This document shows positions 15,912 to 25,326 of a DNA stretch of 41,078 nt, piece after piece (positions within the stretch are counted from its first letter, which is position 1; each line of letters begins with the position of its first letter). The notes under the pieces are model-generated. The model saw only the letters and a program-made list of their open reading frames with translations, was not told where the DNA came from and did not search any database. A program made the translations under genes and the position numbers. The stretch covers positions 1-41,078 of the forward strand of contig CALLUH010000061.1 of NCBI GenBank assembly GCA_938011445.1, in the 5' to 3' direction. The DNA comes from an uncultured Hyphomonadaceae bacterium. GTDB taxonomy: Bacteria > Pseudomonadota > Alphaproteobacteria > Caulobacterales > Hyphomonadaceae.

Positions 15912-18575
15912 ATGAGATTTAACCGACGCTACAATTCCAAGCTTCTTTGCGGTGCCGCCGCCATCAGCCTGCTCGCCACGACACCCGCGATGGGGCAGGA
16001 AACTGAGGATGAAGATTCGGCCCGAACCCTCAACGAGATTATCGTTTCCGCGACGCGCCGCGACGCATCGATCCAGGATGTGCCGATCGCCGTCTCCGCT
16101 TTCGATCCAGAGACACTCGAAGCCCAAGGCGTGCGAGACATCAAAAGCCTGAGCAGCATTTCCTCAAGCTTTAATCTGCAAAATTCACAGACCGAATCAG
16201 GCGGAACGAGTATCCGTATTCGCGGCGTCGGGACGACGGGTAACAATATTGGCCTCGAAAGCTCCGTCGGGGTGTTTATCGACGGTGTCTTCCTGTCCCG
16301 CCCGGGTATTGCGCTCGGAGACTTGCTCGATCTGCAACAACTCGAAGTTCTTCGTGGTCCTCAAGGGACGCTGTTCGGACGCAACACATCTGCGGGTGCC
16401 TTGAACATCACAACGGCCAAGCCAAACCTTCAAGAGATCGAGGGCTTTGGGAACATCTCTTATGGCAATCGTGATTTCCTGAACGTTCAGGGCGGTGTCA
16501 GTGTTCCGATCATCGAGAACGTTCTTGCGGCCAGACTGTCAGGCGCATACCGCCAGCGGGACGGCTTCCTGACAAATCCCACGCTTGGCATCGAAAGTAA
16601 TAATAGAGACCGCTTCACATTGCGTGGCCAGTTGCTGTTCGAGCCAACCGAAGCCATCAGCATCCGCCTGATCGGTGACTATGCAGAAACAAGCGAGCAA
16701 TGCTGTGACGCAGTTATTATTCAGGATTTGATACAGACCAATGAAGTGGCTCCGGGCGTCAATCTCTTCGACCTGGTCCCGGGGGCTGTTCCATCTACCG
16801 GACTACCAGACCGCACCGGCGGCGTTCCAATCTTCGGATTTGACGCGCTTGACGATCGCGAAACCAATGCTGAGCAATTCGAAAACCCAACAGAACAATG
16901 GGGCATATCAGGCCAGTTAGACTGGGATCTAGGCCTTGCAAAGCTGACTTATATCGGTTCGTTCAGAAACTTTCAGTCCGAGAGTGTTCAGGAATCAGAT
17001 TTCACATTATTGAACGTCTTCTCTGTAGGTGGCTCAACCGCGGGACTTGCGACACTTAATGGCGGTGCTGGAACAGGCTTTATCGATACGTCGTTCTTCA
17101 CAAATGGCGAAACGGCACAGGAGATTGCCGCACTGCCAACGACGAGCGACATCGAGACGCAGACCCATGAGATCCGTCTTCAGGGCGTAGCTTTTGATGA
17201 TCGTCTCGATTGGCTCGTCGGCGGTTTCTATTCCGATGAAGAAATCGTCGCGGACGGTTCGCTGACGCTTGGAGCTGATGTGGATTTCCTGACCGCCGCG
17301 CTGTTCGGCGGTGCGGTTGGACCCGCTCCGTTGACCTTACTGGGCGGGGGCGTTTCCCCGGTCGGTAGCTTTGCATTTAACGAATTTACCCAATCTGGAA
17401 GCTCCTATTCGATCTTTACCCACAACACGCTCTCGATCACCGATAAGTTGAGCGCAACAGTCGGCTTACGTTACGTGGATGAAGAAAAGGACGGCAATTT
17501 CCGGCAGCTCGCCGCCCAGTCCGATGCTTGCGCGGCCCTTTCAGCGGGTGTGCTTGGGGGAGCAATAACCGGTGCTGCGGTCCCTGCTGCTTTGGGTATC
17601 GGTTGTTTCCCGTTCTCGACTGTTGCAAACCTTCCGACATCCGCATTCCTGCCGACACCGCAAACCTTTAGCGATGACCCGAACGAGCCGGGCGTATTTG
17701 TTGAAGACTTTGAGGATGATGAACTCGTTTACACGATCAAAGGCGGGTATGCGTTTACGGACAATCTGAACGGCTATGTCAGCTTTACACACGGCTTCAA
17801 GTCCGGCGGTTTCAACCTCGATTCGTCTGCTGCGTCTGGCGGGGTCGATCCACGGTTTGACTCCGAGGAAATCGACGCCATCGAGATCGGTCTGAAAGGA
17901 CAGTTCTTTGATGGGCGGGTCAGCGCCAATGCTGCGCTTTTCCATCAGAAGATTGATGATTTTCAGGTGCTTGAGTTCACAGGCGTACAATTCACCACAT
18001 TCAATGTGGATGAAGCGCTCTCAACAGGTTTCGAATTGGAAGTCCAAGCACAGGTTACTGATCAACTGACCCTGACGTCGGCAACCACTTATGCGGATGC
18101 GCGCTTCCCGGGCGATTGTGCCCAACCGGACCCGGATACCGGCGCCGTGGCGATTGCCAATGCAACGAGCCTCTGCGGGCAAGACCTGACCAATGCCCCA
18201 TCATTTGTGGGTATCTGGGGCGCAACCTACCAAGATGACATCAGAGCGTTTAATCAGGATCTGACTTATTTCGGCAATGTGAACGTTCGTTATGAAACAG
18301 ACCGCAGAACAAGCACACAGGCAATCGTTGTGGGTTCTGATCCCGTAATGCTCAACCCGCTCGATATTCAGGAGTCGAATACCAAGGTAAACCTACGGGC
18401 AGGCTTCGGCAGCGCAAACGGCCTATGGCAGATCGAAGGCTTCGTTACGAATGTCACCGATGAGCAAACACGAAGCATCACATTCAACATTCCGCTTCGT
18501 CAGGGCGCTAATTCGCGCGGTGCCTTCATTGATCAACCACGTACATATGGCGTGACCCTGCGCACCAAGTTCTAG
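15912..18575 (+). CDS. TonB-dependent outer-membrane receptor
   Basis: This 887-aa receptor belongs to the large TonB-dependent family common in sphingomonads and Hyphomonadales. A signal peptide ends around AMG-QE (about residue 31). The TonB-box-like region NEIIVSATRR and plug motifs follow: SIRIRGVG, VFIDGVFLSR, LEVLRGPQGTLFGRN. A beta barrel closes the protein, ending in aromatic F after TYGVTLRTK as expected for insertion by BAM. It imports an unknown siderophore, glycan, vitamin or other nutrient, using energy from TonB/ExbBD. GGAGG precedes the ATG by 10 bases; a TTG six bases earlier is possible. It is divergent from queC and is closed by a clear terminator, so it is probably monocistronic. 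Confidence 0.92.
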   Translation: MRFNRRYNSKLLCGAAAISLLATTPAMGQETEDEDSARTLNEIIVSATRRDASIQDVPIAVSAFDPETLEAQGVRDIKSLSSISSSFNLQNSQTESGGTSIRIRGVGTTGNNIGLESSVGVFIDGVFLSRPGIALGDLLDLQQLEVLRGPQGTLFGRNTSAGALNITTAKPNLQEIEGFGNISYGNRDFLNVQGGVSVPIIENVLAARLSGAYRQRDGFLTNPTLGIESNNRDRFTLRGQLLFEPTEAISIRLIGDYAETSEQCCDAVIIQDLIQTNEVAPGVNLFDLVPGAVPSTGLPDRTGGVPIFGFDALDDRETNAEQFENPTEQWGISGQLDWDLGLAKLTYIGSFRNFQSESVQESDFTLLNVFSVGGSTAGLATLNGGAGTGFIDTSFFTNGETAQEIAALPTTSDIETQTHEIRLQGVAFDDRLDWLVGGFYSDEEIVADGSLTLGADVDFLTAALFGGAVGPAPLTLLGGGVSPVGSFAFNEFTQSGSSYSIFTHNTLSITDKLSATVGLRYVDEEKDGNFRQLAAQSDACAALSAGVLGGAITGAAVPAALGIGCFPFSTVANLPTSAFLPTPQTFSDDPNEPGVFVEDFEDDELVYTIKGGYAFTDNLNGYVSFTHGFKSGGFNLDSSAASGGVDPRFDSEEIDAIEIGLKGQFFDGRVSANAALFHQKIDDFQVLEFTGVQFTTFNVDEALSTGFELEVQAQVTDQLTLTSATTYADARFPGDCAQPDPDTGAVAIANATSLCGQDLTNAPSFVGIWGATYQDDIRAFNQDLTYFGNVNVRYETDRRTSTQAIVVGSDPVMLNPLDIQESNTKVNLRAGFGSANGLWQIEGFVTNVTDEQTRSITFNIPLRQGANSRGAFIDQPRTYGVTLRTKF

Positions 18576-18606
18576 GCCAAACCAGCTTAGAAAACCCGTT
18601 TTGTTG

Positions 18607-18640
18607 GACGGCCCCCTGTTTGCAGGCGGGCCGTCTTTCT
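18607..18640 (+). terminator. Rho-independent terminator after the TonB-dependent receptor
   Basis: GACGGCCC (18607-18614) pairs with GGGCCGTC (18628-18635). The stem continues inside through CCTG and CAGG around a TTTG loop, and a short T-rich tail (TCTTTCT) follows. It lies about 30 bases after the receptor stop and before the next gene on the same strand, separating the two transcripts. Confidence 0.8.
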
Positions 18641-18676
18641 ATATGCAGGGGATAGATGTTTTTGGAGGATGCCCGC

Positions 18677-19834
18677 ATGACTATCAGATATTCGTCCCTA
18701 CTCCTCAGCGCCGCTGCCCTTGTCCTTACAGCGTGCGGCGACACCGCGACACCCACGCGCGGAGACGTTTCTGAAGCGGCCGGAACCACCGGACAGCTAA
18801 ACCTCGCAGCAACACCCATTGTCGAAGGCCTCGAATTTCCGTGGGGCTTGGCCGTTCTGCCCTCGGGTGACATGTTGGTCACCGAGCGCGAAGGCCGCTT
18901 GAACCTGCTCAAAGACGGCACGCTAACACCAATCGCAGGCACACCGGACGCCTATGTCGAACGTCAAGGCGGCTATTTCGGCCTCGTTCTTGACCCCGAT
19001 TTTGCAACCAATCGCATCCTCTATATGGCCTATGCCAAGGGCACGGACGAGGCGAACTCTACGGCGATCATGAGAGCTACGCTCAGCGCGGATGGTGCCT
19101 CGGTCAGCAATATCAGCACGATATATGAAGCGGACAAACGCGACACCGCTTTCCATTTTGGCGGACGGATGCAATTCATGGCTGACGGCACTTTGCTGCT
19201 CAGCCTCGGCGACGGGTTCCGCTATATGCAAGATGCCCAAAGCACAGACAACACGCATGGCACAATCATCCGGATCCATTCGGACGGCTCCATCCCTGAC
19301 GATAACCCCTTTGTCAGCACTGACGGCGCAAAGCCCGAAATCTACTCCTATGGCCACCGCAATGTGCAGGGCCTTTTCGTTGATCGGTCGACAGATACGA
19401 TCTACGCCCATGAGCACGGCCCAAAAGGCGGTGACGAGCTGAACATCATCACGCCGGGGCTTAATTATGGCTGGCCGAAAATCACCTATGGCGTCAATTA
19501 TGATGGCACCGTGATCAGCCGCGAACAGAAAGCCGAAGGGCTAGAACAGCCATATGTCAAATGGGTGCCCTCCATCGCGCCGTCCGGTATGACACTCTAT
19601 ACCGGTGACAAATATGACGGCTGGACGGGCGATCTCATCATCGGCGCCATGAACGGACCGGCCGGATTAAAACTTGTCCGCGTCGATCTTGAAGATGGCC
19701 GGATTGGCGAGGCCACCGATTATCTGACAGACTTCGAGCGGCCGATCCGCGATGTTGTTCAGGGTGCTGACGGCTATCTCTACATCCTGACCAATGAGCT
19801 AGATGGCGGCGTGTTCCGCATCGATCCGAGCTAG
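18677..19834 (+). CDS. PQQ-dependent aldose sugar dehydrogenase-like lipoprotein
   Basis: This 385-aa protein belongs to the soluble glucose/aldose sugar dehydrogenase family (PF07995, YliI/Asd-like), six-bladed propellers that oxidise sugars with PQQ. It has a signal peptide with lipobox VLTAC (Cys about 17), so it is probably a lipoprotein. Family landmarks in order are EFPWGLAVLPSGDML, HFGGRMQF, YSYGHRNVQGL (with the conserved His), HEHGPKGGDELN and NYGWP. The ATG at 18677 follows TGGAGG by 8 bases; an ATG at 18656 would put that site inside the gene and spoil the signal. PQQ synthesis genes are not in view. The sugar is unknown, and some family members use other substrates. Confidence 0.87.
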   Translation: MTIRYSSLLLSAAALVLTACGDTATPTRGDVSEAAGTTGQLNLAATPIVEGLEFPWGLAVLPSGDMLVTEREGRLNLLKDGTLTPIAGTPDAYVERQGGYFGLVLDPDFATNRILYMAYAKGTDEANSTAIMRATLSADGASVSNISTIYEADKRDTAFHFGGRMQFMADGTLLLSLGDGFRYMQDAQSTDNTHGTIIRIHSDGSIPDDNPFVSTDGAKPEIYSYGHRNVQGLFVDRSTDTIYAHEHGPKGGDELNIITPGLNYGWPKITYGVNYDGTVISREQKAEGLEQPYVKWVPSIAPSGMTLYTGDKYDGWTGDLIIGAMNGPAGLKLVRVDLEDGRIGEATDYLTDFERPIRDVVQGADGYLYILTNELDGGVFRIDPS

Positions 19835-19845
19835 GCCCCGCTGGT

Positions 19846-20451
19846 CTAAAGCGTTCGCCGCGCCCTTAACGCCGTAGCGAGCGTGCCATCATCGAGATGG
19901 TCCAGCTCGCCGCCGACGGGCACACCATGGGCAAGTCTTGTGACATCCACGCCCGCATCGGCCAGCTTCTCGGACAGGAAATGCGCCGTCGTCTGGCCGT
20001 CAACGGTTGCGCCCAAAGCGATGATCACTTCGGACACTTCTGGTCGGCCCGCCCGCTCGATCAGGCGTGCCACATTCAACTCGTCCGGCCCGATACCATC
20101 AATCGCAGATAAGACGCCGCCCAGCACATGATACCGCCCACGAAACACGCCCGACCGCTCAAGCGCCCAGAGATCGGGCACATCAGCCACCACACACAAG
20201 ACGCTCTCATCGCGCCCCTCGCGCTGGCAAATCGCACATGGTTGCAGCGTATCGAAATTCCCACACGTCTGGCATGCCTCTATCTTGCTCGCCGCAATCG
20301 CCAGCGCATCCGCAAGCGGCATCATCAATTGCTCCTGACGCTTGAGCAGATGCAGCGCCACCCGCCGCGCCGAACGCGGGCCGAGCCCGGGCAATTTGCC
20401 GATCAGTTCCATGAGCTTGAGGATCTCCGGCCCAGCCACGTGGTTTGACAT
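19846..20451 (-). CDS. recR: Recombination mediator protein RecR
   Basis: This 201-aa protein is full-length RecR, which acts with RecO (and RecF) to load RecA at single-stranded gaps. The N-terminal helix-hairpin-helix region contains [12 protein letters not shown] (19-30). The four zinc cysteines C60, C63, C72 and C75 follow, then a Toprim domain from about 83 with [29 protein letters not shown] near the C-terminus is the family's conserved segment. In most bacteria recR follows ybaB and dnaX directly; here a permease gene intervenes. It converges on the sugar dehydrogenase gene with an 11-base gap. Confidence 0.95.
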   Translation of the reverse strand: MSNHVAGPEILKLMELIGKLPGLGPRSARRVALHLLKRQEQLMMPLADALAIAASKIEACQTCGNFDTLQPCAICQREGRDESVLCVVADVPDLWALERSGVFRGRYHVLGGVLSAIDGIGPDELNVARLIERAGRPEVSEVIIALGATVDGQTTAHFLSEKLADAGVDVTRLAHGVPVGGELDHLDDGTLATALRARRTL

Positions 20452-20540
20452 GTATCGACTTTCTTCTCGGTGAATCAGTTGGCGCGAGAGGTAAACTAGA
20501 CGGGTTGGCCGATGAAGTCGAACCGGCGGGGCTTTTGCCC

Positions 20541-21857
20541 TTAGCCAGCCCGTCCGACGCGCTGCAAACCCAGATAGATGACCAGCCCCGTTAGCATTAG
20601 CCCCAATCCTGCCAAGCCCTCAATCGGCCGCTCGACCAGCACGAAGACCAGCGTCCATCCGGTCAGGCCAAGATAGATCAGCGGCGGAAGTGGAAACAGG
20701 GAGACACGGTAAGGCCGCACCAGTTCAGGCTCACGCCACCGCAAAACAAGCAGGCCAGCAACCGTCGCAAAACTCATCGCAGCCAGCGTAAAGCCGGAAA
20801 ACACCAGCACCGCGTCAAAGCTTGATGTCAGAATAAACAGAAGCGCAATCCCCGCCTGCAAGTAGATTGCGCGGGATGGAACGCCATCCTTATTGGTCAC
20901 CGCCAAGCCCCCAAGGCTCGGTAAATCTTCGCCGATGACCTGTAAGACACGCGGTCCGGCAATCGTCATCGCGCTCACCGTCGAGATGAGCAAGAGCGCC
21001 AGAGCCACAACGGCAAGCTTAGACCCTGACACACCAAACGCCGCTTCTGCCGCGACCACTCCAACTTCCAATTGGCCGACCATCGCGTCCATCGGTGCCA
21101 CCAACAGGAAAACCGCGTTTAGCGCGACATATAACAAAGTCACCGCGACCGTCCCGGCCACCAGAATGCGTGGTAAGTCTCTTTGGGGATTGGCCAGCTC
21201 ACCCGAAACATAAGTCGCCGCGTTCCAGCCGGTATAGGCATAGCTCACATAGATCAGCGAGACGGCAAACGCTCCGCTTGTCATAGCTCCGGCGTCCCCG
21301 GCAACCGGCAAAAAGCTGACTGGCTGAAAGCTCGGGACCATCCACAGAGCGCCGGCACAAAAGATGATGATCACCAGCACTTTCAGCGCCGTAAAGCCAA
21401 TCTGGATGTTTCCGCTAGAGCTGCGCCGTCCGGCATGGATCAGTGTCATGACGGTCACCAAACCCGCCGCAAGCGCCGTGCGCAGCCAGTCAGGCCCCTC
21501 GCCGCCAAACGCCGCTTGCGCATAAGCGCCAAACGTCATCGCGGCCAAAGCGACGGGTGCAGAAAACCCGATAATCGCCGACACCCAGCCGCCGACAAAC
21601 CCAACTGCGCCATGATAGCTTCGCGCAAGAAAGTTATACTCGCCACCAGAGCGCGGCAGCGCAGCCCCCAACTCGCCATAACACATCGCCCCGCACAAAG
21701 CGGCAAGCCCGCCAAGCACCCAGAGCATAATCAGCGGAAAGCCAGTGCGCAGATCAACAAGCTGAAAACCGAGGCTCGTAAAAACGCCCGTGCCAACCAT
21801 ATTGGCAATGATCACGCTGAGCGCTGTTGCGGGGGAGAAATATCGCTTTGTGTTCAT
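20541..21857 (-). CDS. APC superfamily amino acid permease
   Basis: This 438-aa integral membrane protein has about 12 hydrophobic segments and the start typical of APC amino-acid/polyamine transporters: [17 protein letters not shown] in helix 1 (the GxG-containing unwound region) and [20 protein letters not shown] around helices 2-3. [17 protein letters not shown] in the middle is the conserved helix 6 region. The ATG at 21857 follows GAGAGG by 8 bases; an upstream in-frame start has no such site. It probably moves amino acids by proton symport or antiport, as for LAT/YjeH-like members; the substrate is unknown. It lies between ybaB and recR on their strand, with gaps of 57 and 89 bases. Confidence 0.88.
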   Translation of the reverse strand: MNTKRYFSPATALSVIIANMVGTGVFTSLGFQLVDLRTGFPLIMLWVLGGLAALCGAMCYGELGAALPRSGGEYNFLARSYHGAVGFVGGWVSAIIGFSAPVALAAMTFGAYAQAAFGGEGPDWLRTALAAGLVTVMTLIHAGRRSSSGNIQIGFTALKVLVIIIFCAGALWMVPSFQPVSFLPVAGDAGAMTSGAFAVSLIYVSYAYTGWNAATYVSGELANPQRDLPRILVAGTVAVTLLYVALNAVFLLVAPMDAMVGQLEVGVVAAEAAFGVSGSKLAVVALALLLISTVSAMTIAGPRVLQVIGEDLPSLGGLAVTNKDGVPSRAIYLQAGIALLFILTSSFDAVLVFSGFTLAAMSFATVAGLLVLRWREPELVRPYRVSLFPLPPLIYLGLTGWTLVFVLVERPIEGLAGLGLMLTGLVIYLGLQRVGRAG

Positions 21858-21914
21858 GCGAAAGACCTCTCCCGATTGCAAAATGGCAACCGTTTCCGGC
21901 GGCAGGACTAATCC

Positions 21915-22238
21915 CTAAAACGGCATTTTGAAGCCGGGCATCATGCCGCCAAGGCTTGCCGTAGCTTCGCTCATCGCGGTTTCAGCGGCTTGCTCAAGGC
22001 TGCGGCGAGCTTCATTGTGAGCCGCTTTGATCAGGTCTTCGAGGATTTCAGCGTCGTCGCCCATCAGTGACGGATCAATCTCGAGCGACACCATCTCGCC
22101 CTTACCCTTGAGCGTCATTTTGACAAGCCCGGCACCGGCCACTCCATCGGCTTCAACCGCTTCGGCCTTTGCCTGCGCCTCAGCGATCTTCGTCTGCATT
22201 TCCTGCGCCTGACGCATAATATCGGCCATGTCTTTCAT
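21915..22238 (-). CDS. ybaB: YbaB/EbfC family nucleoid-associated protein
   Basis: This 107-aa protein is a YbaB/EbfC DNA-binding protein that forms dimers on the nucleoid. The N-terminal helix (MRQAQEMQTKIAEAQAKAEA) and the beta hairpin around VKMTLKGKGEMVSLEIDP are as in the family. The helical second half is followed by a Gly/Met-rich tail (GGMMPGFKMPF), also typical. The ATG is six bases from the dnaX stop, so the two genes are cotranscribed, as in most bacteria. Confidence 0.93.
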   Translation of the reverse strand: MKDMADIMRQAQEMQTKIAEAQAKAEAVEADGVAGAGLVKMTLKGKGEMVSLEIDPSLMGDDAEILEDLIKAAHNEARRSLEQAAETAMSEATASLGGMMPGFKMPF

Positions 22239-22244
22239 GAGGCT

Positions 22245-23972
22245 CTATCCTTTCGCTGCTATTTTGGGGTCCAGTGGCACCACATTGTCTTCTTGTCCAT
22301 CGGCAAACTCATTTTGAACATCGACAAGTTCGGCGCCAGGGAAAAGGTTGAGCGCCGCCTTGACGCTTGGATGGTCAGCCGCTGCATCCATTTTTTCCTG
22401 ACGCACCCGCACGCGCCGCTCCTTGAGCGTTTCGGTATCGGCCTGCTCGTCGCTGCGCAACACGTCCCAGTCCTCATCGGTTGCCTCGATCAGAAAATCA
22501 GCAAGCCGACGCAGCAGATTGGGCGGCGCTCCGGTTTTTACGTCGCATATAAGCGTATTGTCCGAGCAGCTCACAGGCCGGATAAAATCCGACACTTCAC
22601 CAGAGAGAATGGCTTCTTTGTGGCTATCCACAAGGGCGACAATCTCGGTAAAATTTTTGGGGCTTGCGCTTTCATTTGCATCAGTCTGCGCGCCTGCGCG
22701 TTCAGGCTTTCCCGCTGTGCCGGCGGCGTCCCCTCCATGCGCTATCAGCATCCGTGCGGCCTCTTCTGGGGACGGCAATTGCGCGGCTGCGGCAAGCCTG
22801 AGCACGACCATTTGCGCAGCAATATTAAGGTCTGGCGCAGTTTGCGTGTCCTGATAACCGCTGAGCAATATCTGCCAATAGCGCGAGGCTTGCGCCGCAC
22901 TTGTTCTCTGCGCCATGGCGCGTGTCCGCTCGGTCCAATCGGCCGGGCCTGCGGCCTGAAACTCCTCGCCCGTGACCTGCGCCATTGCAATATCTGCGCA
23001 GATGTCGAGCAAATCTTTCAGGATCACCAGCGGATCAGCACCATCATGTAGCTGGCTCGCCGTCTCCCCCGCTGCTTCTTTCGCTTTGCCCGCAAGCGCC
23101 ATTTCGAGCACATCATAAAGCCTGCCGCGATCTGCAAGCCCCAACATGTCGCGGATTGCCGCTTCGGACACCGCCTCGCCATCGGTGGTCTGCACCAGCG
23201 CCTGATCGAGAATTGACAAAGCATCACGCACCGAGCCTTCCGCCGCCCGCGCGATCAGCGCCAGCCCACCGGCTGAGACATCCGCCCCCTCGCGTGCCGA
23301 GACGCGCTCCAGATGTTTGGCCAGTTCAAGCGGCGCCAATCGTTTAAGATCGAACCGCTGACAGCGCGACAGCACCGTAACTGGCACTTTGCGGATTTCG
23401 GTCGTTGCAAAAATGAACTTCACATGTGCGGGCGGTTCTTCAAGTGTCTTCAGGAGCGCATTGAAGGCTGCGGTCGAAAGCATGTGAACTTCGTCAATGA
23501 TATAGACTTTGTAGCGCGCGGACGCTGGCGCATAGCGCACCCCGTCAAGCAGGTCGCGCATGTCCGCAACGCCCGTGCGCGAGGCCGCATCAAGCTCAAG
23601 CACATCCGGATGGCGGCTTTCCATGATGGCGGTGCAATGTTCACCCGCCGGATCGAGCCTGATCGAGGGGCCATCCGCCGTCTCGCTCTTATAGTTCAGC
23701 CCACGCGCAAGCAGCCGAGCCGTTGTGGTTTTCCCAACACCGCGAACACCCGTCAGCATGAAGGCATGGGCAATCCGGCCCGTCTCGAATGCATTCGAGA
23801 GCGTGCGCACCATCGCCTCCTGCCCGATCAGATCATCGAACAGGCGCGGGCGATATTTACGCGCAAGCACCTCATAGCCCGCCTTGGGAGCCCCCATTTC
23901 AGCGTCCCCGAACATCGAGAATGTCTGGTCATCGGAGCCATTATCGGCGTGTGTATTATCTGGATCACTCAT
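22245..23972 (-). CDS. dnaX: DNA polymerase III subunit gamma/tau
   Basis: This 575-aa clamp-loader ATPase is the full tau-like length. Walker A is GVRGVGKT (75-82), Walker B is YIIDEVHML (157-165) and the SRC sensor motif lies at 202-204. Domain III and a diverse C-terminal region for polymerase binding follow. The zinc module that normally carries four cysteines keeps only C113 (EHCTAIM), which I believe is common in alphaproteobacterial DnaX. I see no strong A-rich slippery site, so a separate gamma form is not evident. The start at 23972 gives an N-terminal extension of about 33 residues before the ATPase core. Confidence 0.94.
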   Translation of the reverse strand: MSDPDNTHADNGSDDQTFSMFGDAEMGAPKAGYEVLARKYRPRLFDDLIGQEAMVRTLSNAFETGRIAHAFMLTGVRGVGKTTTARLLARGLNYKSETADGPSIRLDPAGEHCTAIMESRHPDVLELDAASRTGVADMRDLLDGVRYAPASARYKVYIIDEVHMLSTAAFNALLKTLEEPPAHVKFIFATTEIRKVPVTVLSRCQRFDLKRLAPLELAKHLERVSAREGADVSAGGLALIARAAEGSVRDALSILDQALVQTTDGEAVSEAAIRDMLGLADRGRLYDVLEMALAGKAKEAAGETASQLHDGADPLVILKDLLDICADIAMAQVTGEEFQAAGPADWTERTRAMAQRTSAAQASRYWQILLSGYQDTQTAPDLNIAAQMVVLRLAAAAQLPSPEEAARMLIAHGGDAAGTAGKPERAGAQTDANESASPKNFTEIVALVDSHKEAILSGEVSDFIRPVSCSDNTLICDVKTGAPPNLLRRLADFLIEATDEDWDVLRSDEQADTETLKERRVRVRQEKMDAAADHPSVKAALNLFPGAELVDVQNEFADGQEDNVVPLDPKIAAKG

Positions 23973-24126
23973 CGCGCCGGACTATGCGCCAGTCGGGTGC
24001 GCGAAGCAATATCCATGCGGCTGCAAAACCGCCCCGCTGACCAAGCTCACAAAGCCCTGAACGTCTTGCGCTTTACAAGTCGCGCTCAAATCGTAGCACT
24101 GTTCTTTACTGTCAGGAGAATCGCTC

Positions 24127-25326
24127 ATGCGCCGCTTAATGGTTTCAACCCTAAACCTCTTTCGCCGCGTCCGGCTCGGCTGGCGCAAATTGCGCGGGCG
24201 GACAGAAGCGGATGTCAACGCCGAACTAACCGTTTCTGGCAAAGCTTGGGCGGAGTTTTGCGACACGCTCAAAAGCGCAGGGGCGGCCATGCAATTCCCC
24301 GGCACGCCGCAAGACCCGTTCAATCAAGCCGAAGGCTACCGCTATCTTGCAAGGCTGACGCGCGGCGGGCTTGAAGCTTTCCTTGAATGTGCCGACCCGC
24401 TTGAGCCGGAGCTTAACCGGCTCTGCCACGAAACGGTAAAGCTCGGCGCGGACAATCCGGACAATTATTACGAGAACTGCACGCTCGACGGCAATTATAC
24501 CTACAAACTCTCGGGCACACGCGGCACGGTGGCCTATCTCGGCTTTGCCACCAAGGCGGGGATGTATGGCCGTACAGGTGACGAAATTCCGCCCATCGCC
24601 GAAATCGACGCGAAGGACATTAGCTTCGACGCAAGCCAGCGCTTCGAGATGATCCTCAGCCCGACCCGCCCTGCCGACGCTATGAACTGGCTCCAGACGG
24701 CCAAGGGCTTTACGTTTCTGATGGTCCGGCAAACCCATCTTGATCGGCACAATGAGGTCATCGCAGACCTGAAAATCGAACGGCTCGACGGCCCGGAAGA
24801 CGATCCCCTGTTCAGCCCGACAAAACTCGTTGAAGGCTTGCAGCAAGCGGGCCTGTTCGTCGCAGGTGCCCCGCTCCTCTTCTGCCATTGGGCGCGCGGA
24901 ATGCAGAAACACTCCAACAAATTGCCCCAGTTCAGCGATGAAGTCTCCACCAAGGCGGGCGGCGATCCGAACATCGCCTATTATCACAGCCATTGGGCGC
25001 TCGCGCCGGACGAAGCGCTTTTGATCGAAGCGATGCCGCCAGAGTGCGAGCACTGGAACTTCCAGCTTAACAATTACTGGATGGAATCGCTCGACTATCG
25101 CGACAATCAGATCCACACGAACAAACATCTCGCCACCTACCGCCCTGACGGCTCGGTTGCCGTCATTGTCGCCCATCAAGACCCTGGCCTGCCCAACTGG
25201 ATCAGCACGGTCGGCCATGAAAGCGGAACCATGTGCTGGCGCTGGGTGCGCGCTGACGCCAAGCCTGAACCGCGCACGCGGGTCGTCAAATTTGCAGACC
25301 TGCCAGAACTGCTGGCGACCGCGTGA
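24127..25326 (+). CDS. DUF1214 domain protein
   Basis: This 399-aa protein is recognised by its C-terminal DUF1214 pattern: APDEALLIEAMPPECEHWNF, NNYWMESLDY, a DGS loop, then HQDPGLPNWISTVGH and MCWRWV (about residues 290-380). The N-terminal 200 residues hold the motif ENCTLDGNYTYKLSG and are shared by related proteins, but I cannot assign a known domain. There is a basic N-terminus without a convincing signal peptide. The biochemical role of DUF1214 is unknown. GGAG lies 8 bases before the ATG. The stop overlaps the start of the sulfotransferase gene (GTGA), so the products are made together. The gene is divergent from dnaX. Confidence 0.78.
   Translation: MRRLMVSTLNLFRRVRLGWRKLRGRTEADVNAELTVSGKAWAEFCDTLKSAGAAMQFPGTPQDPFNQAEGYRYLARLTRGGLEAFLECADPLEPELNRLCHETVKLGADNPDNYYENCTLDGNYTYKLSGTRGTVAYLGFATKAGMYGRTGDEIPPIAEIDAKDISFDASQRFEMILSPTRPADAMNWLQTAKGFTFLMVRQTHLDRHNEVIADLKIERLDGPEDDPLFSPTKLVEGLQQAGLFVAGAPLLFCHWARGMQKHSNKLPQFSDEVSTKAGGDPNIAYYHSHWALAPDEALLIEAMPPECEHWNFQLNNYWMESLDYRDNQIHTNKHLATYRPDGSVAVIVAHQDPGLPNWISTVGHESGTMCWRWVRADAKPEPRTRVVKFADLPELLATA

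Noticed and set aside
23973-24126. Possible signal recognition particle RNA upstream of dnaX
   Set aside because: GGTCAG and GCAGCC are present on the minus strand, but the conserved GGAAG tetraloop context between them is missing and no long hairpin forms.
23313-24374. A 353-codon open frame on the plus strand over dnaX and the DUF1214 start
   Set aside because: It overlaps two well-supported genes and its composition is Arg/His-rich, as expected of a shadow frame.
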